Shown here piece after piece: positions 15,830 through 24,490 of a DNA stretch of 64,000 nt. The notes beneath the pieces are model-generated. The model made no database searches, had not been told where the DNA came from, and saw nothing but the letters and a program-made list of their open reading frames with translations. The position numbers and the translations under genes were made by a program. The stretch comes from UBA993 sp964436815. Lineage in GTDB: Bacteria > Bacillota > Dethiobacteria > DTU022. The stretch covers positions 1-64,000 of the forward strand of contig CAYTER010000006.1 in the NCBI GenBank assembly GCA_964436815.1, read 5' to 3'. Numbering within the stretch: position 1 is the stretch's first letter; every line of letters starts with the position of its first letter.

Positions 15830-17296
15830 GTGATTGGTATATGCTCATATGCAGGATATATACCACGATTCCGTTTAAACAGGATGACTATCTTCAGCGC
15901 TATGGGCTGGCTTAATCCGGCTATCATCATGAATGCTGCCGGTGATAAAGCAGTAGCCAATTTTGATGAAGACGCCATTACCATGGCAGTTGAAGCGGGT
16001 TCCAAATGCCTGCAGGGTTTTGATCCAGGCCAGGTGGGAGCAGTCTATTTCGCTACCACTACCGCTCCTTTCCGGGAGCGGCAGAGCGCCAATCTAATCG
16101 CAGGGGCTTTATCAACCAGTGAGGAAATCAGGACAGCTGATTTCGGCGGATCCGTAAAATCAGGCACAGCAGCGCTGCTGGCTGCCCTGGAATATGCTGC
16201 CGGTGAAGATGGCCGGCAAGCCTTGGCCTGTGCGGCAGATTGCCGGATGGGCAAAGTCGGATCGGTGCAGGAGATGGTTTTTGGTGACGGTGGAGCAGCA
16301 GTTCTCGTTGGCGGTGAGAAGGTTATCGCCGCTTACCGAGGTTCTTACTCACTGGCTTGTGATTTTGTTGATCACCTGCGGGGTTCTAATTCAAAATATG
16401 ACCGGCAATGGGAAGAACGCTGGATCAGGGATCTGGGCTATGATCAGATAATTCCGCAGGCCATCGATGGCTTACTAAAAAAATATCAGCTGCAGCTCAC
16501 GGACTTTAAAAAAGTAATCTACCCTTGTTATTACGGCGGGGCCCGGAAAAATATCAATCGCAAGCTCGGCCTTTCACCGGATCAGGTCCAGGATGACCTG
16601 ATGATGGATGCCGGCGACACTGGATCTGCCCATCCGCTTCTGATGCTGGCCAGAGCCCTGGAAGATGCTGCTCCCGGAGATCGCCTGCTGCTGATCAGTT
16701 TTGGTAATGGCTGCGATGCGCTGATCTTTGAAGTGACAGAGGAAATCAGAAATTTAAAGGGGCGGCAACGAGTATCCGATTCGATCCTAAATCAGGTGGA
16801 GTTGGATAACTTTTATAAATACCTGACCTGGCGTGAAATGCTGCCGGTTGATGTCGGTTTGCGCGGTGAAGAGGAAAGACTGACCCGCTGGTCGCTGGTC
16901 TGGCGCAGCCGCCGGGCTATTCTAGGCCTGGAAGGGACCTGTTGCCTGGCATGCGGGACCCAGCAGTATCCACCTCAACGGGTTTGCGTAAACCCGGATT
17001 GTGGCGCAGTTGACCGCATGGAACCGGTTGTTCTCTCGAACAAAAAAGGCAAAATTGTCAGCTTCACTTCCGACCTGCTGGCTGCAACTACAAATCCTCC
17101 GGCGATCTATGGTAATGTTGACTTTGATGGCGGTGGCCGCTGTATGTTTGATTTCACCGATTGCATCCAGGAAGATCTCGCAGTCGGAAAAAACGTCCGC
17201 TTTTCCTTCAGAATTAAGTATTATGATCCGAAGCGCGATACTACATTTTATTTCTGGAAAGCAGTCCCAACCGGGGAGGTGACAGTTAATGGCTGA
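15830..17296 (+). CDS. HMG-CoA-synthase-like protein fused to DUF35 (Zn ribbon/OB fold), catalytic residues not conserved
   Basis: The 488 residues have two parts. Residues 1-~310 follow the archaeal-type HMG-CoA synthase fold (ICSYAGYIPRFRL, KSGTAALLAALE, LISFGNGCDALIF). Residues about 355-488 form a DUF35 domain with zinc cysteines C373, C376, C387 and C392, then an OB fold. By eye alignment the nucleophilic Cys (FACKAGTAA in archaea) is Val109 in GGSVKSGTAA, the catalytic Glu is Thr77, and I find no equivalent of the catalytic His. The chain may bind acyl groups, or act as a scaffold for the thiolase whose gene overlaps its end by 8 bases. In archaea, thiolase, HMG-CoA synthase and DUF35 form a channelling complex; here two of these are fused. 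Start GTG 15830. Confidence 0.75.
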   Translation: MIGICSYAGYIPRFRLNRMTIFSAMGWLNPAIIMNAAGDKAVANFDEDAITMAVEAGSKCLQGFDPGQVGAVYFATTTAPFRERQSANLIAGALSTSEEIRTADFGGSVKSGTAALLAALEYAAGEDGRQALACAADCRMGKVGSVQEMVFGDGGAAVLVGGEKVIAAYRGSYSLACDFVDHLRGSNSKYDRQWEERWIRDLGYDQIIPQAIDGLLKKYQLQLTDFKKVIYPCYYGGARKNINRKLGLSPDQVQDDLMMDAGDTGSAHPLLMLARALEDAAPGDRLLLISFGNGCDALIFEVTEEIRNLKGRQRVSDSILNQVELDNFYKYLTWREMLPVDVGLRGEEERLTRWSLVWRSRRAILGLEGTCCLACGTQQYPPQRVCVNPDCGAVDRMEPVVLSNKKGKIVSFTSDLLAATTNPPAIYGNVDFDGGGRCMFDFTDCIQEDLAVGKNVRFSFRIKYYDPKRDTTFYFWKAVPTGEVTVNG

Positions 17297-18500
17297 TGGT
17301 ATAAAAGATAAGGTAGCCATTCTTGGCATGGGTTGCTCGGTTTTTGGAGAACGGTGGGAGGATGATTCCTCGGATCTTCTGCTGGAAGCGTTTCTCGAGT
17401 GTATCGAAGACGCCGGCTTGGAAAAGAAAGATATCAATGCAGCCTGGATTGGCAATCATATTGACGAAATCAGCATCGGCAAAGGTGGATGCTATATTGC
17501 CAATGCCTTGCATCTTCCCTATATTCCGGTTACCAGGGTGGAAAATTTCTGTGCTTCCGGTACTGAAGCTTTCCGCGGAGCCTGCTACGCGGTCGCATCC
17601 GGAGCATATGATATTGTACTGGCTGCCGGAGTGGAAAAACTAAAAGATGTTGGGTACGGAGGATTACCGGATTCACCAATCTTCGGACAGCTGGCGAGGT
17701 TAATTAGCCCCAATGCGACAGCTCCAGGTCTTTTCGCCCAACTGGCCACAGCTTATGCAGCAAAGTACAATCTGCCGATGGACCAGGTTAAAGAAGCAAT
17801 CACCCACATATCATGGAAGAGCCATCAGAATGGAGCTAAAAATCCCAAAGCGCATCTGCGTAAAGAGATTACCACCAACCAGATATGCGAATCGCCATTT
17901 GTAGCTTACCCGCTTGGCTTGTTCGATTGCTGCGGAGTGAGCGACGGCTCAGCTATGGCAATTGTTACCACGCCGGAAATAGCAGCAAAGTTAAAGCCAA
18001 AACAGGAGCTGGTTACCGTTAAAGCGCTGCAGATTTCTGTAAGCTCCGGTGAAGAGTTGATTCACAATCGCTGGGATGGCAGCGGATTAATGACAACGCA
18101 GCATGCTGCCCGCAAAGCTTATGCCGAAGCGGGTATTAACAATCCGCGCCAGGAATTGGGAATGATCGAAGTTCATGACTGTTTTTCAATTACCGAGATG
18201 GTTACCATGGAAGATCTGATGATTTCTCCACCGGGAAAGGCGCCGGAAGATATCCTCAGTGGTTTTTACGATCTCGATGGTGAAGTGGCCTGTCAGCCTG
18301 ATGGTGGACTAAAGTGCTTTGGCCATCCGATCGGCGCCTCAGGGTTAAGAATGATCTATGAAATATATAATCAGCTGCTCAGACGCTGGCCTGAAGATAG
18401 GCTGGTAAAAAACCCGAAGTTAGGCCTAACTCATAATCTGGGGGGCATTCCTGCCCAGAATGTTTGCAGTATTTGTATCCTTGGTTTAGAGGAAAGTTAG
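17289..18500 (+). CDS. SCP-x-type thiolase
   Basis: It should cleave or form a 3-oxoacyl-CoA. The 403-residue thiolase has nucleophile Cys88 in ENFCASGTEA, a VHDCF motif and HPIGASG. Like sterol-carrier-protein-x and archaeal mevalonate-pathway thiolases, the usual third-block Cys is absent (NLGGIPAQN region). The start overlaps the HMG-CoA-synthase-like/DUF35 gene by 8 bases, so the two products are made together and probably form a complex. Substrate unknown; a branched or bulky acyl-CoA is plausible for this class. Confidence 0.85.
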   Translation: MADGIKDKVAILGMGCSVFGERWEDDSSDLLLEAFLECIEDAGLEKKDINAAWIGNHIDEISIGKGGCYIANALHLPYIPVTRVENFCASGTEAFRGACYAVASGAYDIVLAAGVEKLKDVGYGGLPDSPIFGQLARLISPNATAPGLFAQLATAYAAKYNLPMDQVKEAITHISWKSHQNGAKNPKAHLRKEITTNQICESPFVAYPLGLFDCCGVSDGSAMAIVTTPEIAAKLKPKQELVTVKALQISVSSGEELIHNRWDGSGLMTTQHAARKAYAEAGINNPRQELGMIEVHDCFSITEMVTMEDLMISPPGKAPEDILSGFYDLDGEVACQPDGGLKCFGHPIGASGLRMIYEIYNQLLRRWPEDRLVKNPKLGLTHNLGGIPAQNVCSICILGLEES

Positions 18501-18540
18501 GGTTTTAGTGAATAAAAGCGCTTAGTCGTGAAAGCTCTGC

Positions 18541-18603
18541 TGACTGGAGATGAGGATGCAGTGATCTGTTCCTTTGAAAAGATCCTGCATCCTTTCTCAG
18601 TCA
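18541..18603 (+). repeat. Long imperfect hairpin between thiolase and CoA-transferase genes
   Basis: About 22 base pairs in three blocks: TGACTG-AGA (one bulged G) with TCTCAGTCA, AGGATGCAG with CTGCATCCT, and GATC with GATC, around a 14-base loop. No T tract follows, so it is not a simple terminator. It lies in the largest gap of this operon (18501-18739) and could be an RNA processing or stability element. Confidence 0.6.
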
Positions 18604-18739
18604 TTGAAAACTTCTTGTGGACATTGTGTAAGAATCGTAACGGTAAAAACTGATCATCATGTAGAAGGGAATAATATGGAGCTAGAGAATAAGATAGTGT
18701 AGTTCAGCCTAGCTGTCATCAAAACGGGAGGTGGTTTTC

Positions 18740-19762
18740 GTGACCGATTTCACAGAACTGTTAAAAGAAAAAAACGTTACCTATAAACCGGCAGGATGCG
18801 GTAAAATTTACACTGATCCGGATGCTGACCGGGCAAGGGTATACTTTCGTGATCAGAAGCCGCGTAAAATGATTGAAAAGACGATGTCGGTTGAAGATGC
18901 GGTAAAAAGTTTAATTAATGACGGAGATTATATCGGTGTTGGTGGTTTTGGCGCCAACCGTATCCCGACAGCAGTGCTGCACGAAATGGTCAGGCAGGGA
19001 AAGAAAAACTTAGGCCTGGCCGGACATACGGCAACCCACGATTTTCAGATCCTGGTTGCTGGAAAATGTGTTAACCGGTGTGATGTTGCCTATGTTGTCG
19101 GCCTCGAGGCCCGGGGTCTTTCAAAAATTGCCCGCAAAGCAATTGAAAGCGGTGAAATTGATACAACAGAATGGACCAACGCGGCCCTGACCTGGCGCTA
19201 TAAAGCAGCGGCGATGGGTATTTCATTTATGCCAGTTCGCTGTATGCTTGGCACCGATACACAAAAATATAGCGCTTCCATGGAAATAGAATGTCCTTTT
19301 ACCGGTACCAAGTACCTGGCCGTCCCTGCTTTATTTCCCGATGTTGGGATTATCCATGTTCATCGGGCTGATGTTTACGGCAACTGTCAGATTGATGGGA
19401 TAATGGTAGCTGACAGTGATTTGGCCAGGGCAGCTAAAAGACTGATCATAACCACTGAAAGACTGGTGCCGAACCTGGTTATTCGCCGTGAGCCGACGCG
19501 TACGGTTATCCCTTATTATTTAGTTGATGCCGTGATCGAAGTGCCCTTTGGCAGTTATCCCGGGAACATGGCCTACGAGTATTTCAGTGACGAGGACCAT
19601 CTGCGTGATTGGCTGAAAGCAGAAAATGATCCCGATGAGCTTAAAGCTTTTCTGAAACGTTATATCTATGATGTAAAAGATTTTAACGGATACTTAGATC
19701 AGGTTGGCGGTATGGCAAGATTGCAGGAACTGAGATACCAAGAAAATATGGTAGAAAAATAA
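18740..19762 (+). CDS. CoA-transferase subunit A (glutaconate CoA-transferase type)
   Basis: The alpha subunit of a class I CoA-transferase, about 340 residues, with the GDYIGVGGFGANRIP segment near the N terminus. It moves CoA between an acyl-CoA and a free acid, so it would activate the pathway's starting acid or release its product. The GTG at 18740 follows GGGAGG with good spacing; an in-frame GTG at 18731 lies inside that ribosome site and is unlikely. The beta subunit follows after 32 bases. Confidence 0.85.
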   Translation: MTDFTELLKEKNVTYKPAGCGKIYTDPDADRARVYFRDQKPRKMIEKTMSVEDAVKSLINDGDYIGVGGFGANRIPTAVLHEMVRQGKKNLGLAGHTATHDFQILVAGKCVNRCDVAYVVGLEARGLSKIARKAIESGEIDTTEWTNAALTWRYKAAAMGISFMPVRCMLGTDTQKYSASMEIECPFTGTKYLAVPALFPDVGIIHVHRADVYGNCQIDGIMVADSDLARAAKRLIITTERLVPNLVIRREPTRTVIPYYLVDAVIEVPFGSYPGNMAYEYFSDEDHLRDWLKAENDPDELKAFLKRYIYDVKDFNGYLDQVGGMARLQELRYQENMVEK

Positions 19763-19794
19763 TACCGATACCGATCTTTAGGAGGTAATAAATT

Positions 19795-20565
19795 ATGGAA
19801 TATAATGACATGGAGCTGATGATCTGTCTGGCTTCCCGTTATCTTGAAGATGACAGTATTGTCGTGGTTGGAACCGGTGCCCCCTGTGCGGCCGCTATGC
19901 TGGCGCAGAAGCTGTATTCTCCCCGCCTGATGATCATGTTTGAAGCGGGCGGTATAGGACCTCTTCTGCCGTCAATGCCCATTTCGGTTGGTGATTCAAG
20001 GACATTTTACAGGGCGTTAGCCGCCAGCAGCATGCCTGAAATCATGGAAACCTGCCAGCGAGGCCTGGTCGATTACACATTTTTAGGCGGTGCTCAAATT
20101 GATCAATATGGCAATATAAACTCCACCATGATTGGAGATAATTATAAGACTCCGAAAGTCCGCTTTCCCGGGAGCGGTGGCGCCAATGATCTTGGATCAC
20201 TCTGCTGGAAGACAATGATGATAACCCCCCAGGATCAGAGACGTTTTACGGAAAAGATCGATTTTGTAACAACTCCGGGTTACCTAACCGGTCCAGGAGC
20301 AAGGGAAGAAGCCGGTCTGCCGGCCGGCAGCGGTCCGTATAAAGTGATTACGAATCTCTGTGTGATCGGTTTCGACGAAGAGACTAAAAGGATGAAGGTT
20401 GAAAGCATGCACCCCGGTATTACCAGAGAAGCAGTTAGCGAGAATACCGGATTTGAACTTCTCTGGTCAGACAGCTTGACGGAAAGCGATCCACCAAGCA
20501 CTGATGAGCTGAATATTTTACGCAGTGAAGTAGACCCTTACCGTTATATAATCGGCAGGGAATAA
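19795..20565 (+). CDS. CoA-transferase subunit B (glutaconate CoA-transferase type)
   Basis: The 256-residue beta subunit. The likely catalytic glutamate is Glu50 in IMFEAGGIGP, the position that carries the glutamyl-CoA intermediate. Family members that became decarboxylases (AibB) or ring hydrolases (IpdB) have lost it, so this pair is most simply a true transferase. Strong AGGAGG ribosome site. Substrate unknown; genes on both sides point to a beta-oxidation-type acid. Confidence 0.83.
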   Translation: MEYNDMELMICLASRYLEDDSIVVVGTGAPCAAAMLAQKLYSPRLMIMFEAGGIGPLLPSMPISVGDSRTFYRALAASSMPEIMETCQRGLVDYTFLGGAQIDQYGNINSTMIGDNYKTPKVRFPGSGGANDLGSLCWKTMMITPQDQRRFTEKIDFVTTPGYLTGPGAREEAGLPAGSGPYKVITNLCVIGFDEETKRMKVESMHPGITREAVSENTGFELLWSDSLTESDPPSTDELNILRSEVDPYRYIIGRE

Positions 20566-20614
20566 TATTGAAGAATTTAAAATTAAGCGCAGTACACAGC
20601 AGGAGGGACAGGCT

Positions 20615-21793
20615 ATGAGAGAAGTTGTTGTGATCAGTGCAGTACGGACAGCAGTTGGAACATTCGGCGGATCACTTAAAGACATCAGCCCGGTAGATTT
20701 GGGAGCCACGGTTATTAAAGAAGCGCTTGGACGAGCCGGAGTTAAAGCAGAACAGGTTGATGAAGTGATCATGGGCTGTGTGCTGCAAGCCGGATTCGGA
20801 CAGAATATTGCCCGCCAGGCTGCCCTGAAAGGAGGGCTGCCGATCGAAACCCCATGTCTGACCATCAATAAAGTCTGCGGGTCTGGTTTGAAAAGTGTTA
20901 CGCTTGCGGCATCGATCATTGCTGCCGGGGATGCTGATATTATCGTCGCCGGAGGTACGGAAAACATGAGTGCCGCTCCTTACCTCAATTTTGGAGCCCG
21001 CTGGGGGTTGAGAATGGGTGACAGCACGATGATCGATTCCATGGTCAAAGACGGTTTGTGGTGCGCTTTTAACGACTACCACATGGGAATGACAGCAGAA
21101 AACCTGGCCGTAAAATTTAATATAACCCGTGAACAGCAGGATCAATTTGCTTTAGAAAGTCAGGAAAAAGCGCAAAAGGCGATTGAAAGCGGTCGTTTTA
21201 AAGATGAAATAGTACCGGTTATGGTGCCGCAGAGAAAAGGCGATCCTCTTGTTTTTGCTGTAGATGAACACCCCCGGATGACTAATATGGACTCTTTGGC
21301 CAAACTTAAACCTGCTTTTAAAAAAGACGGCACTGTGACAGCGGGCAACGCTTCGGGTATAAACGACAGTGCAGCAGCTATAGTAGTAATGAGCAGTGAT
21401 AAGGCAAAAGAACTTGGATTAAAGCCTTTTGCCCGGATAAAAAGCTTTGCGTCAGAGGGAGTGGATCCCTCGATCATGGGAACCGGACCGATACCGGCGA
21501 CCCAAAAAGCTCTGGCAAAAGCCGGCTGGTCGGTAAGCGACCTGCAGTTGATTGAAGCAAATGAAGCTTTTGCGGTGCAGGCTTTAGCAGTTTCACAGGA
21601 ACTCGGTTTTGATCCCTCAATTGTTAATGTTAACGGCGGTGCGATTGCTATCGGTCACCCGATTGGGGCCAGCGGAGCGCGTATCTTTGTTACCCTGCTG
21701 CATGAGATGCATAAACGAGAAGTCCAGCGGGGTCTTGCCACACTTTGTATCGGCGGAGGACAGGGTATTGCCTGTGCTGTAGAAATGTTATAA
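20615..21793 (+). CDS. Acetyl-CoA C-acetyltransferase (thiolase)
   Basis: A canonical 392-residue degradative/biosynthetic thiolase with all three blocks: the nucleophile Cys in INKVCGSGLKS, GHPIGASGAR, and the C-terminal Cys in CIGGGQG. It would cleave acetoacetyl-CoA or another 3-oxoacyl-CoA. It differs clearly from the SCP-x-type thiolase upstream, so the operon has two thiolytic steps or two substrates. It follows the CoA-transferase by 49 bases. Confidence 0.92.
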   Translation: MREVVVISAVRTAVGTFGGSLKDISPVDLGATVIKEALGRAGVKAEQVDEVIMGCVLQAGFGQNIARQAALKGGLPIETPCLTINKVCGSGLKSVTLAASIIAAGDADIIVAGGTENMSAAPYLNFGARWGLRMGDSTMIDSMVKDGLWCAFNDYHMGMTAENLAVKFNITREQQDQFALESQEKAQKAIESGRFKDEIVPVMVPQRKGDPLVFAVDEHPRMTNMDSLAKLKPAFKKDGTVTAGNASGINDSAAAIVVMSSDKAKELGLKPFARIKSFASEGVDPSIMGTGPIPATQKALAKAGWSVSDLQLIEANEAFAVQALAVSQELGFDPSIVNVNGGAIAIGHPIGASGARIFVTLLHEMHKREVQRGLATLCIGGGQGIACAVEML

Positions 21794-21813
21794 AAACAGG
21801 AGGTTTATGGCAA

Positions 21814-22746
21814 ATGGCTGTTAATATGAAAGGAAAAGATCTGCTTTCAATTCATGATTTGAGCAGGGAAGAAGTCGAACAGGTATTAGATACAGCTCAC
21901 ATTTTGAAAATGAAAAATAAGCTGGGTGAGATTTATCATCCCTTGAAGGGGAAAACTCTGGGAATGATCTTTCAGAAGTCATCCACCAGGACCAGAGTTT
22001 CTTTTGAAGTAGGAATGTGGCAGTTAGGCGGGTATGCGCTTTTTTTAAGCTCCAATGATCTGCAATTGAACCGTGGTGAAACTATTGCCGATACGGCCAG
22101 AAATTTAAGCCGTTACCTGGATGGAATTATGATTCGCACTTTTTCACACCAGGACGTAATTGATCTTGCTGAATACAGTTCGGTTCCGGTGATAAACGGC
22201 CTTACCGATCTGTTGCATCCCTGCCAGGTTTTAGCCGATCTTTTTTCAATCAGGGAGAAAAAACAGAAACTGGAAGGGTTGAAACTGGCCTATATCGGCG
22301 ATGGCAATAACATGGCTCATTCGCTGATGTATGGTGGTGCTAAAGCAGGCATGCATATCGTCATTTGCTCACCGTCCGGATTTGAGCCGGATCCCGAAGT
22401 AACCCGTCTTTCGCGCCTTGACGCTACCCAGACCGGCGCCACGATCACGATTCAGGACGACCCGGTCGAAGCTGTTCAGGCGGCAGATGTTATTTATACT
22501 GACGTCTGGACCAGCATGGGCATGGAAGCTGAATACGAAGAGCGGCTGAAAAGCTTTGCCCGTTACCAGCTTAACAGCGCCCTGCTGGAAAAAGCGCGGG
22601 AAGATGTATTGGTGATGCATTGTCTGCCTGCTCACCGCGGAGAGGAGATCACTGATGAAGTGATCGATGGACCACGTTCAATCGTTTTTGATCAGGCCGA
22701 AAACCGCCTGCATGTCCAAAAAGCGATTATGTCCCTCGTCATGTAG
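21814..22746 (+). CDS. argF: Ornithine carbamoyltransferase
   Basis: It joins carbamoyl phosphate and ornithine to citrulline, or runs the catabolic reverse. The 310 residues contain the carbamoyl-phosphate motif SSTRTRVSFE, the HPCQ motif and the ornithine loop MHCLPAHRGEE. ATG 21814 follows AGGAGG; upstream extension would run into the thiolase gene. It lies only 20 bases after the thiolase, so it seems co-transcribed with an unrelated CoA pathway. No arginine deiminase or carbamate kinase is in the window, so direction is undecided. Confidence 0.93.
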   Translation: MAVNMKGKDLLSIHDLSREEVEQVLDTAHILKMKNKLGEIYHPLKGKTLGMIFQKSSTRTRVSFEVGMWQLGGYALFLSSNDLQLNRGETIADTARNLSRYLDGIMIRTFSHQDVIDLAEYSSVPVINGLTDLLHPCQVLADLFSIREKKQKLEGLKLAYIGDGNNMAHSLMYGGAKAGMHIVICSPSGFEPDPEVTRLSRLDATQTGATITIQDDPVEAVQAADVIYTDVWTSMGMEAEYEERLKSFARYQLNSALLEKAREDVLVMHCLPAHRGEEITDEVIDGPRSIVFDQAENRLHVQKAIMSLVM

Positions 22747-22766
22747 CAGGCCTCTTTGCCGCTGAA

Positions 22767-23111
22767 TCAAAGTTCAAAGGACAGGCCGATTACTGCGGAA
22801 GCCTTGATTATAACCTTTTTTTCATTGCCGGTATCGATAAAAATGGTGCCGGCATTTTCGTCTAATTTATAAGGCACCCCGCTTAAACTGCTGCGCCCCG
22901 AATCGGTGAGGAGCGTGAAAAGAAGGTTTTTATGATCGTGAAGAGCCTGTTCGAGGATCTGCTGTTTTTCCGCTTGCAGCTGTTCATCAGCCAGCGGTTT
23001 GCGCTGTTCTTCGCAGCGCGCTTTGGCTGCAGCGTGCTGCTGCAGGTTGCCGCAGTGCTCGGGCAGCATCATCCTGCTGCAGGCAAATTGCTGGTTAAAT
23101 TTCCTGCTCAT
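22767..23111 (-). CDS. YolD-like protein
   Basis: The 114 residues include a MMLPEH motif near the N terminus and a C-terminal part with short beta strands (TIFIDTGNEKKVIIKASAV). This fits the YolD-like family, whose genes sit beside UvrX/YqjW-type Y-polymerases in Bacillus. The role is probably as partner of the polymerase. Its start overlaps the stop of the polymerase gene by 4 bases (ATGA). Family assignment by motif and context only. Confidence 0.6.
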   Translation of the reverse strand: MSRKFNQQFACSRMMLPEHCGNLQQHAAAKARCEEQRKPLADEQLQAEKQQILEQALHDHKNLLFTLLTDSGRSSLSGVPYKLDENAGTIFIDTGNEKKVIIKASAVIGLSFEL

Positions 23112-24340
23112 GCGTCATGACCCCCTATTTTTCCGGCTCGCTGGAGAAGCTGTGCTCCCGGTCTCAGCGAAGAGGCGCGAAATAGACTGGTCTTTCCGAA
23201 GCGTTCCCGGACCTGATCAGCGATCCGCGCCAGTGTTTCTTCTTTTTCGCCGCGGGTGGAAAAGGGCAGGCGCAGCTGACGGTAAACTGTCAAGCCGCTT
23301 AAGTTGATACCGACAGCCCGCAGCGGTTTGCGATCCCAGTGCGTCCGGAAGAGCTGCAAAACAGTCGGATAGATGTCAAGTGCATTTGCGGTCGCTTCGG
23401 GCAGCTTTTTCTGGCGCGCAAAACCGGAGGGGTGATCAAAATCGGCCCCCCGGCAGTAGAGATGAATGGTCGTACCGATTTTTTGGTGACGCCTTGCCCT
23501 TTGACAGACCTCCTCGATCATCTCCAGCAAGACCAGTTCGATCTCCTGCTGTTTGCGGTAGTCACGGGGCAGGGTTGCCATGTGGCCGATGCCTTTTTGT
23601 TCCTGGAACTGATCCGGTTCAACTGAGGAATAATCGATACCCTGCGCGTTTAGCCACAGGACTTCGCCGCAGATGCCCCAGCGGCGGCGCAGCATTTCCC
23701 GGGGCAGGGCTGCGAGGTGGCCGATGGTGCGCACACCGATCCGCTGAAAGTTGCGCTGCATGCGGTGCCCGACGCCGAAAAGCGAACCGATTGGCAGCGG
23801 CCAGGTGTGAAAGGCGTAATTGTCGCTGTTCAGTTCAAAAAACAGATCCGCTCTTTTTTTGGCAAAACAGTCACAAGCCATTTTGGCCTGGAGCGGATTT
23901 TCACCCCGGCCGATCCGGCAGCGGATTCCTGTTTCAGCCCAGATTTTTTCGATCAGCATCGCCGCTATCTCCCGGGGCGACCCCTGCAGGAATGGTGAGC
24001 TGCTTAAATCAAGAAATTGCTCATCGATTGAGTAGGGTACAACCCGGTCGGTAAACTGTTCAAAAATAGAGGTGATGCGCAGCGAATAATCAATGTACTG
24101 CTGCATGTGCGGATGAACAAAGACAATCCAGGGACACATGCGCCGCGCTTCCCAGGCCGGCTGGCCGGTTTTGACCCCCAGGGCTTTAGCCTCCCGGCTG
24201 GCGGCCAGGATAATCCCGTGCCGCAGGGCCGGATCGCCGCATACCGCTACCGGCTTGCCACGCAGGTACGGATTGCGGGCTGCCTCCACACTGGCGTAAA
24301 ATGATTCCATGTCGGCGAGGAAAATAACTCTGCTGCGCAC
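23108..24340 (-). CDS. Y-family DNA polymerase (UvrX/YqjW-like)
   Basis: A 410-residue translesion polymerase. The catalytic aspartate is in LADMESFYASVE and the second acidic pair in SIDEQFLDL; Gln at the fourth place of that motif is typical of UvrX/YqjW rather than DinB (SIDEVFLD). Helix-hairpin-helix and little-finger domains follow. It probably helps in bypass of DNA damage. A LexA-like box lies 22 bases upstream. To the eye this gene is richer in G+C than its neighbours, which could mean a different origin. Confidence 0.88.
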   Translation of the reverse strand: MRSRVIFLADMESFYASVEAARNPYLRGKPVAVCGDPALRHGIILAASREAKALGVKTGQPAWEARRMCPWIVFVHPHMQQYIDYSLRITSIFEQFTDRVVPYSIDEQFLDLSSSPFLQGSPREIAAMLIEKIWAETGIRCRIGRGENPLQAKMACDCFAKKRADLFFELNSDNYAFHTWPLPIGSLFGVGHRMQRNFQRIGVRTIGHLAALPREMLRRRWGICGEVLWLNAQGIDYSSVEPDQFQEQKGIGHMATLPRDYRKQQEIELVLLEMIEEVCQRARRHQKIGTTIHLYCRGADFDHPSGFARQKKLPEATANALDIYPTVLQLFRTHWDRKPLRAVGINLSGLTVYRQLRLPFSTRGEKEETLARIADQVRERFGKTSLFRASSLRPGAQLLQRAGKIGGHDA

Positions 24341-24362
24341 GAGACGAAGACCATCCTTAAGG

Positions 24363-24376
24363 CGAACTTATGTTTG
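24363..24376 (-). promoter_or_regulatory. SOS (LexA/DinR) box of the polymerase gene
   Basis: CGAACTTATGTTTG fits the Firmicutes LexA consensus CGAAC-N4-GTTCG except one base. On the minus strand a TATAAT (24382-24387) lies just upstream, so bound LexA would block initiation. Confidence 0.65.
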
Positions 24377-24490
24377 CCTAAATTATACACCCCGGCTTCG
24401 TGAAATAAAAGGGGTATTCTGGAGTTTTTTTTGGCAGGAATAAATAGTTTACTGTAGAAACAAGTTGCTCAGTCAAAGGAGGATGAGGCC

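Noticed and set aside
19795..20565. AibAB-type decarboxylase or IpdAB-type hydrolase instead of a CoA-transferase
   Set aside because: Those relatives lack the catalytic glutamate, whereas Glu50 is kept in the EAGG segment here.
23380..24054. Long open frame (224 codons) on the plus strand inside the Y-polymerase gene
   Set aside because: It is antisense to a gene with all polymerase motifs, has a low-complexity Arg/Gly/Ala-rich product, and no ribosome site; the GC-rich template explains the open frame.
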